From NCBI RefSeq assembly GCF_020523625.1, contig NZ_JAJAQH010000006.1, positions 744,001-808,000 on the forward strand: a DNA stretch of 64,000 nucleotides, read 5' to 3'. The position numbers and the translations under genes are program-made. Origin of the DNA: Methylovorus menthalis. GTDB taxonomy: Bacteria > Pseudomonadota > Gammaproteobacteria > Burkholderiales > Methylophilaceae. This document shows, in pieces, positions 24,823-32,800 of this stretch (the stretch's first letter is position 1; every line of letters starts with the position of its first letter). The notes under the pieces were generated by a model that had not been told where the DNA came from, searched no databases, and worked only from the letters and a program-made list of their open reading frames with translations.

Positions 24823-25086
24823 ATGGCCAATTATAAACGCCGAACAAAAGAAGAAATGATTAAAGATCTTGAAGAAAAACTAAATAAGCTTAAAAATGCA
24901 GTACCCAAGAATGAAAAGCCAGAACTTAGCATGGCTAGCGAAGGTCTGAGCGCTGTTGCGGATGCGGTAGATTTTGCAGCCAAAACCAACAAGGTCAAAG
25001 TCGCTGACATTCTCATTTTGATTGCCAAAGCCAAACGTACCGGCCTGGTTATCGAAGGTGGTCGTCGTTCACGCAAGTTGGTTTAA
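24823..25086 (+). CDS. Small basic protein of unknown function
   Basis: 87 residues; AAGGAG seven bases before the ATG decides the start over an adjacent in-frame TTG. The N-terminus (about 3-27) is a highly charged helix with coiled-coil character (RRTKEEMIKDLEEKLNKL). A middle helix follows (about 40-72, VADILILIAKAKRTG), then a basic tail GGRRSRKLV. The charge pattern would suit a nucleic-acid-associated or nucleoid-type protein, but no family was recognised. Its composition is closer to the core genome than that of the two genes upstream. Confidence 0.6.
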   Translation: MANYKRRTKEEMIKDLEEKLNKLKNAVPKNEKPELSMASEGLSAVADAVDFAAKTNKVKVADILILIAKAKRTGLVIEGGRRSRKLV

Positions 25087-25374
25087 TCCATCATTCATTG
25101 CATTCAGCGATGTCCTCATTCTCGGTTGTATTACCCATCACCAGTATGGCATCGAGCTTGCATCAGAGGCGAGGGATCATTAGTGATGATATGCGTCATA
25201 TCTAAGATTGCTCGCCTCAACTTCTGATTGTTGCACCGATCTCATCTTTCAGTACCAAGATTATATAATGTTACTGTTCGGCTTCTGTTCGTAGAAGCAA
25301 GCTACTTTCCTACTATTGGTATGTTTTTCTTCATTTCATTTTTCCTCTCCATTTATTTCTTATACGCTGGCTGT
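25087..25374. other. Non-coding stretch downstream of the small basic gene
   Basis: 288 bases, AT-rich, with no open frame that has both a ribosome site and sensible protein composition. An imperfect inverted repeat (GAGGCGAGGGATC ... GATTGCTCGCCTC) around 25,166-25,219 could end the upstream transcript, but it lacks a T run. No RNA gene was recognised. Confidence 0.4.
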
Positions 25375-25521
25375 TTACCCAATCTTTGATTTAAAGATGT
25401 TGTGGGTATGGGTTTTAATGAGTGGTATTCCAGATCGGCATGATTTTATAAGGTGGCTGTGGGCTTTCTGTACGGCATGCTCCAACGCAGGATCATCCCC
25501 AAAAGACAAGGTCTGTGGCAT
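25375..25521 (-). CDS. Possible 48-residue protein divergent from the sensor kinase
   Basis: An ATG on the minus strand at 25521 is preceded by AAAGGAGA at ideal spacing, one of the strongest ribosome sites in this stretch. It opens a 48-codon frame starting MPQTLSFGDDPALEHAVQKA, with five histidines overall. No family was recognised, and a frame this short can arise by chance; the ribosome site is the main argument. It would be transcribed away from the sensor kinase gene across a 63-base gap. Confidence 0.35.
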   Translation of the reverse strand: MPQTLSFGDDPALEHAVQKAHSHLIKSCRSGIPLIKTHTHNIFKSKIG

Positions 25522-25584
25522 GATTTGTCTCCTTTGTAAGAAACACGTGTGTGCGCCAGACGCACAACCCGGCATGGATTATTT

Positions 25585-27303
25585 ATGAGTCTACGATTTC
25601 GATTGAATCTGCTGATTACCCTGCTCTTGCTGGTCTTTATGAGCGTAGTGGGGTTTGTCATTATTCGGGGCATGAAAGCTTCTACGCAGGAAGGCGTCGA
25701 GGCTGCGACGCGCGTTACTGTACAGTTGCTGGATACGGTCATTCTGAGTTCGTATCAGAACCCAGAATGGGGCTATACCCATGAGGTGATGCATCGCTTT
25801 TTACTTTCCTTGGGACACGTACGCAGTAATGAAATCATTCTCTATGATTTGCATGGCAATCTGCTATTCAAGTCACCTCCATCCAAATATCGGTCGGATG
25901 AAAATCCCCCGCGCTGGTTCGTTAAGCTGATTGAACCTGAGCAGGAAGTAGTGATGCGTCGCATCCGGTTTGGCATGCTGGTGGTGGTTTCTAATCCTGG
26001 CGGGGCTATTCGTGAGGCATGGAGCCGTTTGAGCAATCTGTTCTGGATTAACCTGGGCTTTTTTGTGGTTCTGAATGCCATGGTCTACTGGATGCTAGGG
26101 CGCTGGCTACGACCAGTCGAGCCTATGCTCAAAGCCATCAACCAGATGGAGCAAGGGGATTTGACCGTGCGCTTGCCCGAATTCAAACTCCCGGAGTTTT
26201 CCAAGATTGCCCATAACTTTAACCAGATGGGCGAGTCGCTGCTGGCGCGTACCGATGAAAGCCTTCGATTGGCCTTGATTGTCAAGCAGACAGCGGATGC
26301 CATCATGATCCATGATCTGGATGGCAATATTTCATTCTGGAATGCGGCAGCGCAGCGCATGTTTGGCTATGCGCCTGAAGACATCATCGGACAGTCGGCC
26401 GCGATTCTTATCCCGCCTGGCTATGAGGCCGAGTTGGAGTCGAATTTTGCTGCCATCAAGCAAATGCAGAAAGTAGAAAACCACGATACGCAGCGGGTGG
26501 CACGTGATGGCAAGTTGAGGGATATTTCGCTAACGGCGGCGCCGTTGGTCGATCCGCATTCTGGCGAAGTGATAGGCGAGATATGCAGTATGCGGGACAT
26601 TACCGAACGCAAGCAGGCCGAAGAAGCCGCGCTGCGTCTGGAGGAAAACCGTCAGCTCACGCAGCTGATCCAGCACCATATTGAAGACGAGCGGCGCAGC
26701 CTTGCACGCGAGCTGCACGATGAGCTGGGGCAATATGTCACGGCGATCAAGACCTTCGCAGTGGGTATTTCTAACAAAACCACGGATGTCATGCCAGATA
26801 TTGCTGCCAACGCGCAAACGATTGTGGCTGCTGCCAATCATATCTATGATGGCATGCACAATATCATTCGTCAGTTGCGGCCAGGCTCGCTGGATAACCT
26901 TGGCTTGTCGGAAACCTTGCGCGACGCGATTACCAATTGGCAGGGGCAGCACCCGGATGTACGCTTCACGTTGAACTTATCAGGTTCGCTGGATGACTTA
27001 GGGGAAACGCTGAATATTAATCTTTTCCGTATTGTGCAAGAGTCGGTGACCAATGCGTTGCGGCATGCGCAGGCAACCCAGATTAATATACGCTTGATAA
27101 AAACAACGGAAGGCGCATTGCAGCTTTCCATACAGGATAATGGTGTGGGTATGAATATTTGTAATGTGGATCAATCCAAGCATTTTGGTTTGCTTGGCAT
27201 GCGTGAGCGTGTGCAGGCTCTGCATGGCACGTTTAGCGTGGACTCGCTGATGGAGCAGGGGACCCAGATCATGGTGACCATTCCCGCGCGGGGTGCCGCA
27301 TGA
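25585..27303 (+). CDS. NarX-type sensor histidine kinase with PAS domain
   Basis: A 572-residue membrane sensor. TM1 is about 8-30, a periplasmic sensor about 31-150, and TM2 about 152-175 (LFWINLGFFVVLNAMVYWML). Then come a HAMP domain, a PAS domain (about 235-345, ADAIMIHDLDGNISFWNAAAQRMFGY) and a HisKA_3 dimerisation helix with the phospho-acceptor His at 378 (ARELHDELGQ). The ATPase domain has the N box (ESVTNALRHA) and G box (DNGVGM). The start at MSLRF places the membrane helix at the N-terminus. It overlaps the response regulator by ATGA. The stimulus is unknown. Confidence 0.93.
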   Translation: MSLRFRLNLLITLLLLVFMSVVGFVIIRGMKASTQEGVEAATRVTVQLLDTVILSSYQNPEWGYTHEVMHRFLLSLGHVRSNEIILYDLHGNLLFKSPPSKYRSDENPPRWFVKLIEPEQEVVMRRIRFGMLVVVSNPGGAIREAWSRLSNLFWINLGFFVVLNAMVYWMLGRWLRPVEPMLKAINQMEQGDLTVRLPEFKLPEFSKIAHNFNQMGESLLARTDESLRLALIVKQTADAIMIHDLDGNISFWNAAAQRMFGYAPEDIIGQSAAILIPPGYEAELESNFAAIKQMQKVENHDTQRVARDGKLRDISLTAAPLVDPHSGEVIGEICSMRDITERKQAEEAALRLEENRQLTQLIQHHIEDERRSLARELHDELGQYVTAIKTFAVGISNKTTDVMPDIAANAQTIVAAANHIYDGMHNIIRQLRPGSLDNLGLSETLRDAITNWQGQHPDVRFTLNLSGSLDDLGETLNINLFRIVQESVTNALRHAQATQINIRLIKTTEGALQLSIQDNGVGMNICNVDQSKHFGLLGMRERVQALHGTFSVDSLMEQGTQIMVTIPARGAA

Positions 27304-27941
27304 GCGAGCCTATCAAGGTCATGCTGGTTGATGACCATGCCGTGGTGCGCATGGGATTCAAGATGCTGCTGGAGTCGGCGTCCGATATTAAAGTGATTGC
27401 CGAAGCCGAAAACGGCGAGCAGGGCATCAAGCTCTATATGGAGCACCATCCGGATGTCGTTGTGATGGATATTACAATGCCTGGGATTGGTGGTCTCGAA
27501 GCGATTGAGCGCATCATGGCGAAGGATAGCTCGGCCAAGGTGTTGGTGTTATCGGCCCATGAAGACTCTGTACATCCCAAACGCGTGCTGAATGCCGGTG
27601 CCATGGGCTATCTCACCAAGCGTAGCGCTGCCGAGGAGCTGATTAAGGCAATACGCACGGTAGCGGCCAACAAGCGCTATCTGGAAGCGACAGTCGCCCA
27701 GCAGATGGCGATTCAGCAACTATCTGGCGAGGCAAACCCGGTGGATGTGCTTTCTGACCGGGAGTTTGAAGTATTCATTGCCTTGGCCAAAGGGAAAACA
27801 ACGAATGATATTGCCGAGACTCTTAGCCTTTCGCCGCGTACGGTGGGCACGCATCTCTACAACATCAAACAAAAGCTGAATGCCAATAACTCGGCTGAAA
27901 TTGCCTTGATTGCCATGCGCTCTGGCCTGATTGACCCTTAA
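27300..27941 (+). CDS. NarL/FixJ-family response regulator
   Basis: 213 residues. The receiver domain (1-120) has the acidic pair at 11-12, the phospho-acceptor Asp57 (VVVMDITMPG) and the conserved Lys near 107. The C-terminal LuxR-type helix-turn-helix is at about 150-210 (LSDREFEVFIALAKGKTTNDIAETLSLSPRTVGTHLYNIK). Start and stop overlap the kinase gene (ATGA), so the two form a coupled pair. Target genes cannot be named; the adjacent convergent lipoprotein and the small-gene islet are candidates only by proximity. Confidence 0.95.
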   Translation: MSEPIKVMLVDDHAVVRMGFKMLLESASDIKVIAEAENGEQGIKLYMEHHPDVVVMDITMPGIGGLEAIERIMAKDSSAKVLVLSAHEDSVHPKRVLNAGAMGYLTKRSAAEELIKAIRTVAANKRYLEATVAQQMAIQQLSGEANPVDVLSDREFEVFIALAKGKTTNDIAETLSLSPRTVGTHLYNIKQKLNANNSAEIALIAMRSGLIDP

Positions 27942-27947
27942 GTAAAC

Positions 27948-28601
27948 TTAATGGCTGGCGTAGCGTGCGACATTCAGTTCGCCAGCGCCAGCCACTTCCA
28001 CCACGGCATAGTCACCGCTCTTCATACGTCCGAAATCGGGTGGAATCAGGAAGGTGATTGGCTGATGATGATCTCCTACGGGGGCACCAGTTGCCAGCTG
28101 CCAATGCGGCCACTCGGTGGTTGGCGGAACGCCTTCTGCTCCCATGAGTCGGGCTTTTTCCAGAATGGATCGCTTTTCATCGCCGATCAGCAGGTTCCAT
28201 AACTCCACACGCACCAGTTTGCTTTGCACCAGCGCGGCTTGCGTTTTGCCATCGAGCTCTGCAGTCGTAGCCTCATATGCGGCAGCTTGGTCTGGCGAGG
28301 ATGGCGTTTTGATGGAGGCTTGCCGATAGTCCGGCAAAGGTTCTTTAACCGTTTCTACCGTTGAAAAGCCGGAGGTAACAAAGCTCGCCCAGTATTCATC
28401 CGGTTCCGTATCTTTGAGAGGCAGGCTACGGCTGGCTTCATCCTGCTTAAGCAAGTAGTTGTCGTATGCGTCAGATGTTGTTTTGTCGAGGCCACGCATG
28501 GCGATTGACTGGGCTATCTGCTGCGCGATAGGCCCACCCATGCAACCTGTGAGTAGCAAAGCGAGGCCTGGCAAGATCAGTTTGCCTGCAAGACGACCCA
28601 T
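27948..28601 (-). CDS. Predicted lipoprotein of unknown function
   Basis: 217 residues from the ATG at 28601 (a TTG seven codons upstream is an alternative; neither has a clear ribosome site). The N-terminus is a lipoprotein signal (KLILPGLALLLTGC), with the lipidated Cys near residue 20. The mature part has no repeats or membrane helices and no recognised domain. It ends six bases from the convergent response regulator. Confidence 0.7.
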   Translation of the reverse strand: MGRLAGKLILPGLALLLTGCMGGPIAQQIAQSIAMRGLDKTTSDAYDNYLLKQDEASRSLPLKDTEPDEYWASFVTSGFSTVETVKEPLPDYRQASIKTPSSPDQAAAYEATTAELDGKTQAALVQSKLVRVELWNLLIGDEKRSILEKARLMGAEGVPPTTEWPHWQLATGAPVGDHHQPITFLIPPDFGRMKSGDYAVVEVAGAGELNVARYASH

Positions 28602-28701
28602 GCTTTTACGATCAGATGGCAAGGTTGAGAAACCCGGTTGGTATATTGGGGTGAAGACTAATCTTTCTTCAAGTGCTTGTCCAGCTTGAGTAAACGCGTT
28701 T

Positions 28702-29583
28702 TTAGCCCTTACTTTGTGGTTTGAGCGATGTGACGCTTATCACACCGCTCAGCACGATGATGGCGACTGCAAACCAACGGTCTGCGGAAAGGGTTTCTCC
28801 CCAAATAAGGATGCCGAACAAGCTGGCGAGGACGACGGTACTATAGGCCAAACTGCCGACGATCAATGGATTGCCAGTGCGATAAGCCCGCGTCAATGCA
28901 AGCTGGGCTATCGTCGCCGAAACCCCGAGACCAGTGAGTAACAGAAGATCTCCCCAGCCAATACGGTGAAAGTCATGTATCAGCATCCATAAACCGCCGC
29001 CCAGCGTGCAAACTAGTGTGAAATAAAATACAGTGCGCCAGTCGGGTTCGCCCGCGCGCGCAAGCTGGGTTACATGGATGTAAACAATTCCGGCTAGCGC
29101 TCCGGATAGCAGGCCCAGCGCACCCGCAATCAATTCGTCTGCATGAATGCTGGGCTTGAGCAGCAGGGAGACACCGACAAACCCCAGTGCGATGGCAAAG
29201 AACAGGGTTTTACGGAATTTTTCTCCTAGATAAAACGGAGCGAGTGCCGCCATGAAAAGCGGTGATGTGTAATTCAGTGTAGTGGCCGTGGCCAGAGGTA
29301 GCTCGCTGATTGCGTAGAAGAAAAGGAGTAATGAGATAAAACCTAGCACCGCCCGCCACATATGTTTGCTGAGCAAGGGAGTGGCGAGGGATTGATTGCG
29401 TATGCGAGTCAGGCCGTAAATAAAGACGAGGCCGAAGAACGAGCGGTAGAACACGAGTTCAGCACTACTGAATTTTTGAGCTCCCAGCTTGACCAGGACA
29501 CCCATGATGGCAAAGAAAAACGCAGCCACCAGCATCCATAGGCTACCCAGCCGCCATTGCCTGATCAGGCTGAAAAGATTCAC
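28702..29583 (-). CDS. EamA/DMT-family transporter
   Basis: A 293-residue inner-membrane protein with ten predicted helices in two EamA repeats (about 15-140 and 155-285; LWMLVAAFFFAIMGVLVKLGAQ opens the first). It is a drug/metabolite-type exporter with unknown substrate. The start is GTG, overlapping the stop of the upstream Rieske oxygenase gene by four bases (GTGA), which indicates translational coupling. It might export a product of that oxygenase, but that is conjecture. Confidence 0.9.
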   Translation of the reverse strand: MNLFSLIRQWRLGSLWMLVAAFFFAIMGVLVKLGAQKFSSAELVFYRSFFGLVFIYGLTRIRNQSLATPLLSKHMWRAVLGFISLLLFFYAISELPLATATTLNYTSPLFMAALAPFYLGEKFRKTLFFAIALGFVGVSLLLKPSIHADELIAGALGLLSGALAGIVYIHVTQLARAGEPDWRTVFYFTLVCTLGGGLWMLIHDFHRIGWGDLLLLTGLGVSATIAQLALTRAYRTGNPLIVGSLAYSTVVLASLFGILIWGETLSADRWFAVAIIVLSGVISVTSLKPQSKG

Positions 29584-30683
29584 AGATGGGGGTCTAACTG
29601 TTTACGCATCCAGAGGTGGAAGTGCTCAAGACCAGTTTCCATAGGGTGCTGATAAGGGCCGTGCTCATCCAAGCCCTGAACAAACAGGGCGCGGCGACCA
29701 TCGTGCATCCGCTGACAGATTTCCTGATCCTCAATCGCGGTTTCATTGTAGGCCGCCTGCTGGGCTTCTACGTACTCGCGTTCAAACAGGGCGATGTCTT
29801 CCGGGTAGTAAAACTCCACCACGTTGGTGCATGCGTCCACACCTCGAGGAATCAGGTGAGATATCACGAGCACATTGGGGTACCACTCGATCATCAGGAA
29901 GGGGTAATACACCATCCAGATAGCGCCATACTTGGGGGCGGATTGTTCGCCATACTGCAACACCTGCTCTTGCCAGCGCTGATAGATGGGGGAGCCGGAT
30001 TTTTGCAGCGAATGTTTTACGCCGACGGTTTGTACGCTATACCAGTCACCAAATTCCCAATTGAGCTGCTCGCAATCCACAAACTTGTCCAGCCCGGGGT
30101 GAAAAGGCCCGACATGGTAGTCTTCAAGATAAACCTCGATAAAGGTTTTCCAGTTAAAAGCATATTCTTCCACCATCACGCGGTCCAGCATGTAGCCCGT
30201 AAAATCAAAATCCTGCTTGCAGCCTAATTGGCGCAAGTCACGGGCAATATCCCTAGGGCTGTCAAATAACAGGCCCTGCCATTGCTGCAGCGAGGTTTTG
30301 TCCAAATGCAAGCACGGGTTATCAGAAAAATGTGGCGCGCCAAGCAACTCGCCCTTGAGATTGTATGTCCAGCGGTGCAAGGGGCAGACAATATGCTGCG
30401 TGTTGCCACGGCCATTCAGCATGATGGCCTGCCGGTGGCGACATACATTGCTGATCAGTTCAATTCCGTTCTGATTGTGAATCAGGGCGCGCCCTTCATG
30501 CATCCAGCCCAGGGTGTGATAGTCGCCAGGATGTGGCGCCATGAGCTCATGCCCTACATATTGGGGAGCATGTGCAAACAATACCTTTTGTTCTAGCTTG
30601 TAAATCTCGGGGTCGGTATACCAGGCAATCGGCAGCTGGGAAACAGTAGGCCGGGGCAAATTGACGGAGACAAGGGAAGCCAT
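29580..30683 (-). CDS. Rieske non-heme iron oxygenase, alpha-subunit type
   Basis: 367 residues. The N-terminal Rieske [2Fe-2S] domain has CRHRQ near 81-85 and CPLHRW near 100-105, giving the two Cys and two His ligands. The C-terminal catalytic domain has the mononuclear iron region EDYHVGPFHPGLD near 187-199. This is the fold of aromatic-ring hydroxylating dioxygenase large subunits and of related demethylases. No beta subunit, ferredoxin or reductase is nearby, so its electron source is elsewhere. The substrate is unknown. Coupled to the DMT transporter. Confidence 0.9.
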   Translation of the reverse strand: MASLVSVNLPRPTVSQLPIAWYTDPEIYKLEQKVLFAHAPQYVGHELMAPHPGDYHTLGWMHEGRALIHNQNGIELISNVCRHRQAIMLNGRGNTQHIVCPLHRWTYNLKGELLGAPHFSDNPCLHLDKTSLQQWQGLLFDSPRDIARDLRQLGCKQDFDFTGYMLDRVMVEEYAFNWKTFIEVYLEDYHVGPFHPGLDKFVDCEQLNWEFGDWYSVQTVGVKHSLQKSGSPIYQRWQEQVLQYGEQSAPKYGAIWMVYYPFLMIEWYPNVLVISHLIPRGVDACTNVVEFYYPEDIALFEREYVEAQQAAYNETAIEDQEICQRMHDGRRALFVQGLDEHGPYQHPMETGLEHFHLWMRKQLDPHL

Positions 30684-30937
30684 AGGTTGCGAACACTGAT
30701 TGGAAGTGACTGATTGAATGCGAAATGCAGATAAAACGGCGGACTTGGAATTTTGCCCGAATGGGATATTTTTTCAAGCAGAATTTTACTTCCGGGGCAG
30801 ATTGGGAGAGGTGATTTTTCTATGGTAAAGATGCTGGTGCAAAGGCTCGGATGAGGCGTCAAATGTTGCTTAATCGGCTGTTTTGCGCTAACCTCAACAC
30901 TCTTGATGTGCAACGATTTTTTACAGAGAAACGGCCA

Positions 30938-31042
30938 ATGAAAAATCCCCTGGATTCGATTTCCGGCACCCTGATTTCAGGCGTGATCCTGACGCTGGTG
31001 CTGTATGTTTTTCTTAAAAACTTCATATTGGCCGGGGTGTGA
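30938..31042 (+). CDS. Tiny single-pass membrane protein upstream of the PuuD-like gene
   Basis: 34 residues, starting MKNPLDSISGTLISG, with one hydrophobic helix at about 10-32. Its stop lies two bases before the ATG of the PuuD-like membrane protein, so the two are surely cotranscribed. The ribosome site is weak (AGAGAA). Tight coupling suggests a subunit or assembly partner of the larger protein, but no family was recognised. Confidence 0.6.
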   Translation: MKNPLDSISGTLISGVILTLVLYVFLKNFILAGV

Positions 31043-31044
31043 GC

Positions 31045-31536
31045 ATGGATTTGTTGCCGGGGTTCGCACGCTGGATACATGTATGGGCAGGCATTACCTG
31101 GGTCGGCCTGCTTTACTACTTTAATTTTGTGCAGGTGCCTGCGTTGAAAGACGCTACTGCGGATGGCACCGCAGCGGGTATCAGCAAGCATGTGGCGCCG
31201 CGAGCACTGCTCTGGTTTCGATGGGCGGCTGTCGTGACATGGGTTGCAGGCGCAGCGCTGCTTGGCAAGGCTTTTGTTCCTGCTTTTGCATTGCAGGCCG
31301 AATACGCGGCGATTGGATTGGGTGCATGGCTGGGCACCATCATGCTGCTTAACGTCTGGGTGCTGATCTGGCCTAACCAGAAAAAAATTCTGGGGCTCGT
31401 CCCAGCGGATGATGCAGCTAAGGCGCGAGCCCGACGTGTTGCCTTTTTGGCGTCACGAACCAACACTATGCTGTCTGTCCCCATGATTTTTTTCATGACG
31501 AATGGACTGACGCACCGAGCTATTTTCGGGCTTTAG
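31045..31536 (+). CDS. Urate hydroxylase PuuD-like membrane protein, short form
   Basis: 163 residues with four predicted membrane helices. It matches the N-terminal membrane domain of PuuD-type proteins (GFARWIHVWAGITWVGLLYYFNFVQ near 5-29), with helix histidines that could bind heme. The cytochrome c domain that long PuuD proteins carry at the C-terminus is absent, and no purine-catabolism genes are nearby, so urate oxidation is not supported. The ATG at 31045 has GGGG upstream; an in-frame GTG two codons earlier overlaps the small upstream gene. The transcript ends at a strong terminator. Confidence 0.75.
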   Translation: MDLLPGFARWIHVWAGITWVGLLYYFNFVQVPALKDATADGTAAGISKHVAPRALLWFRWAAVVTWVAGAALLGKAFVPAFALQAEYAAIGLGAWLGTIMLLNVWVLIWPNQKKILGLVPADDAAKARARRVAFLASRTNTMLSVPMIFFMTNGLTHRAIFGL

Positions 31537-31553
31537 GATTTTTATATTGCTGC

Positions 31554-31585
31554 AAACGGCGGCATAGGCCGCCGTTTGTTTTTTT
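31554..31585 (+). terminator. Intrinsic terminator between the PuuD-like gene and argD
   Basis: AAACGGCGGC-atag-GCCGCCGTTT followed by GTTTTTTT. A perfect 10-bp stem and T run, starting 18 bases after the PuuD-like stop. The argD start codon is only 18 bases beyond the T run. Confidence 0.93.
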
Positions 31586-31602
31586 ATAGATAGAGTTAAA
31601 CA

Positions 31603-32784
31603 ATGTCTCAACATTTGATGAATACCTATGCCAGACAACCTGTCACCTTTGTGAAAGGGGAGGGCATCTGGTTATACGATGCGCAAGGTAACCGTTATCT
31701 AGATGGTCTGGCAGGCGTGGCGGTGAATGGCTTGGGCCATGCCCATCCTCGGCTGGTCGCTGCCATCAGCGAGCAGGCAGGCAAGCTGATCCATGTATCC
31801 AATATCTACAATATTGCCGAGCAGGCCGCGCTGGCCGACAAGGTATGCGAGATTTCCGGCATGGATCGCGTCTTTTTCTGCAATTCCGGTTGTGAAGCCA
31901 ATGAGGCTGCCATCAAACTGGCGCGTCTGCACGGACACAACAGTGGAATTGAAAACCCGGAAATCATCGTCATGGACAAGGCTTTCCATGGTCGTACGCT
32001 CGCGACACTGTCTGCTACGGGCAATCGCAAAACCCAGGCGGGCTTTGAGCCACTGGTGAGTGGTTTTGTGCGTGTACCGTTTGACGACCTCGACGCCGTG
32101 CGGCAAGTGGCAGAGCACAACCCCAATGTGGTTGCTATCCTGGTTGAGCCCGTGCAGGGCGAAGGTGGCATTAATGTGCCGCGCGATGGCAAGGCCTATC
32201 TCGAAGGCCTGCGTGCGTTGTGTGATGAGCATGGCTGGCTCTTGATGCTGGATGAAGTGCAGAGCGGCATAGGCCGTACCGGTACCTGGTTTGCATTCCA
32301 GCATACCAATATTCAGCCGGATGTCATGACCCTGGCCAAGGGCTTGGGTTCTGGTGTGCCGATTGGCGCATGTGTGGCACGGGGTGCCGCTGCCGAGGTG
32401 TTTACCTACGGTAAGCACGGTTCCACCTTTGGTGGCAATCCATTGGCAACGGCTGCCGGTCTGGCCACGCTGAATATTATTGAGCAAGATGGTTTGTGCG
32501 CCCATGCTGAAGCAATGGGTAACTGGATTTGCGATGCTTTCCGCGCAGAGTTTGCGGGCGTGAAGGGGATAACCACCATACGCAATGCCGGTCTGATGAT
32601 TGGTATTGAGCTTGATCGTCCTTGTGGCGAATTGGTCAAGCAAGCTCTGGAGCAACGTTTGCTGATCAATGTCACGGCAGAAAAGGTGGTGCGCTTGTTG
32701 CCGCCGCTGATCATTAATCAAGATGAAGCTCAGCAACTGGTCAGCCAGCTCTCTGCTCTGATCAAGACCTTTTTAGGCCAATAA
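31603..32784 (+). CDS. argD: Acetylornithine aminotransferase
   Basis: PLP enzyme making N-acetylornithine in arginine synthesis (often also acting in lysine synthesis). 393 residues, normal for class-III ArgD. It shows the N-terminal LMNTYARQPVTFVKGEG, the PLP-phosphate loop FFCNSGCEANEAAIK near 87-101, the carboxylate region LLMLDEVQSGIGRTG near 213, and the Schiff-base lysine in TLAKGLGSG near 247. Cotranscribed with argF 17 bases downstream. It starts 18 bases after a terminator with no obvious ribosome site. Confidence 0.95.
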   Translation: MSQHLMNTYARQPVTFVKGEGIWLYDAQGNRYLDGLAGVAVNGLGHAHPRLVAAISEQAGKLIHVSNIYNIAEQAALADKVCEISGMDRVFFCNSGCEANEAAIKLARLHGHNSGIENPEIIVMDKAFHGRTLATLSATGNRKTQAGFEPLVSGFVRVPFDDLDAVRQVAEHNPNVVAILVEPVQGEGGINVPRDGKAYLEGLRALCDEHGWLLMLDEVQSGIGRTGTWFAFQHTNIQPDVMTLAKGLGSGVPIGACVARGAAAEVFTYGKHGSTFGGNPLATAAGLATLNIIEQDGLCAHAEAMGNWICDAFRAEFAGVKGITTIRNAGLMIGIELDRPCGELVKQALEQRLLINVTAEKVVRLLPPLIINQDEAQQLVSQLSALIKTFLGQ

Positions 32785-32800
32785 ATAAAGAATTAAACTT

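Noticed and set aside
25316-25588. A 90-codon frame on the plus strand upstream of the sensor kinase
   Set aside because: No ribosome site, an odd Cys/Ser/Phe-rich composition, and it overlaps both the kinase start region and the better-supported minus-strand micro-gene.
31045-31536. Assignment as a working urate hydroxylase
   Set aside because: The cytochrome c domain is missing and there are no purine-degradation neighbours, so only the family resemblance is stated.
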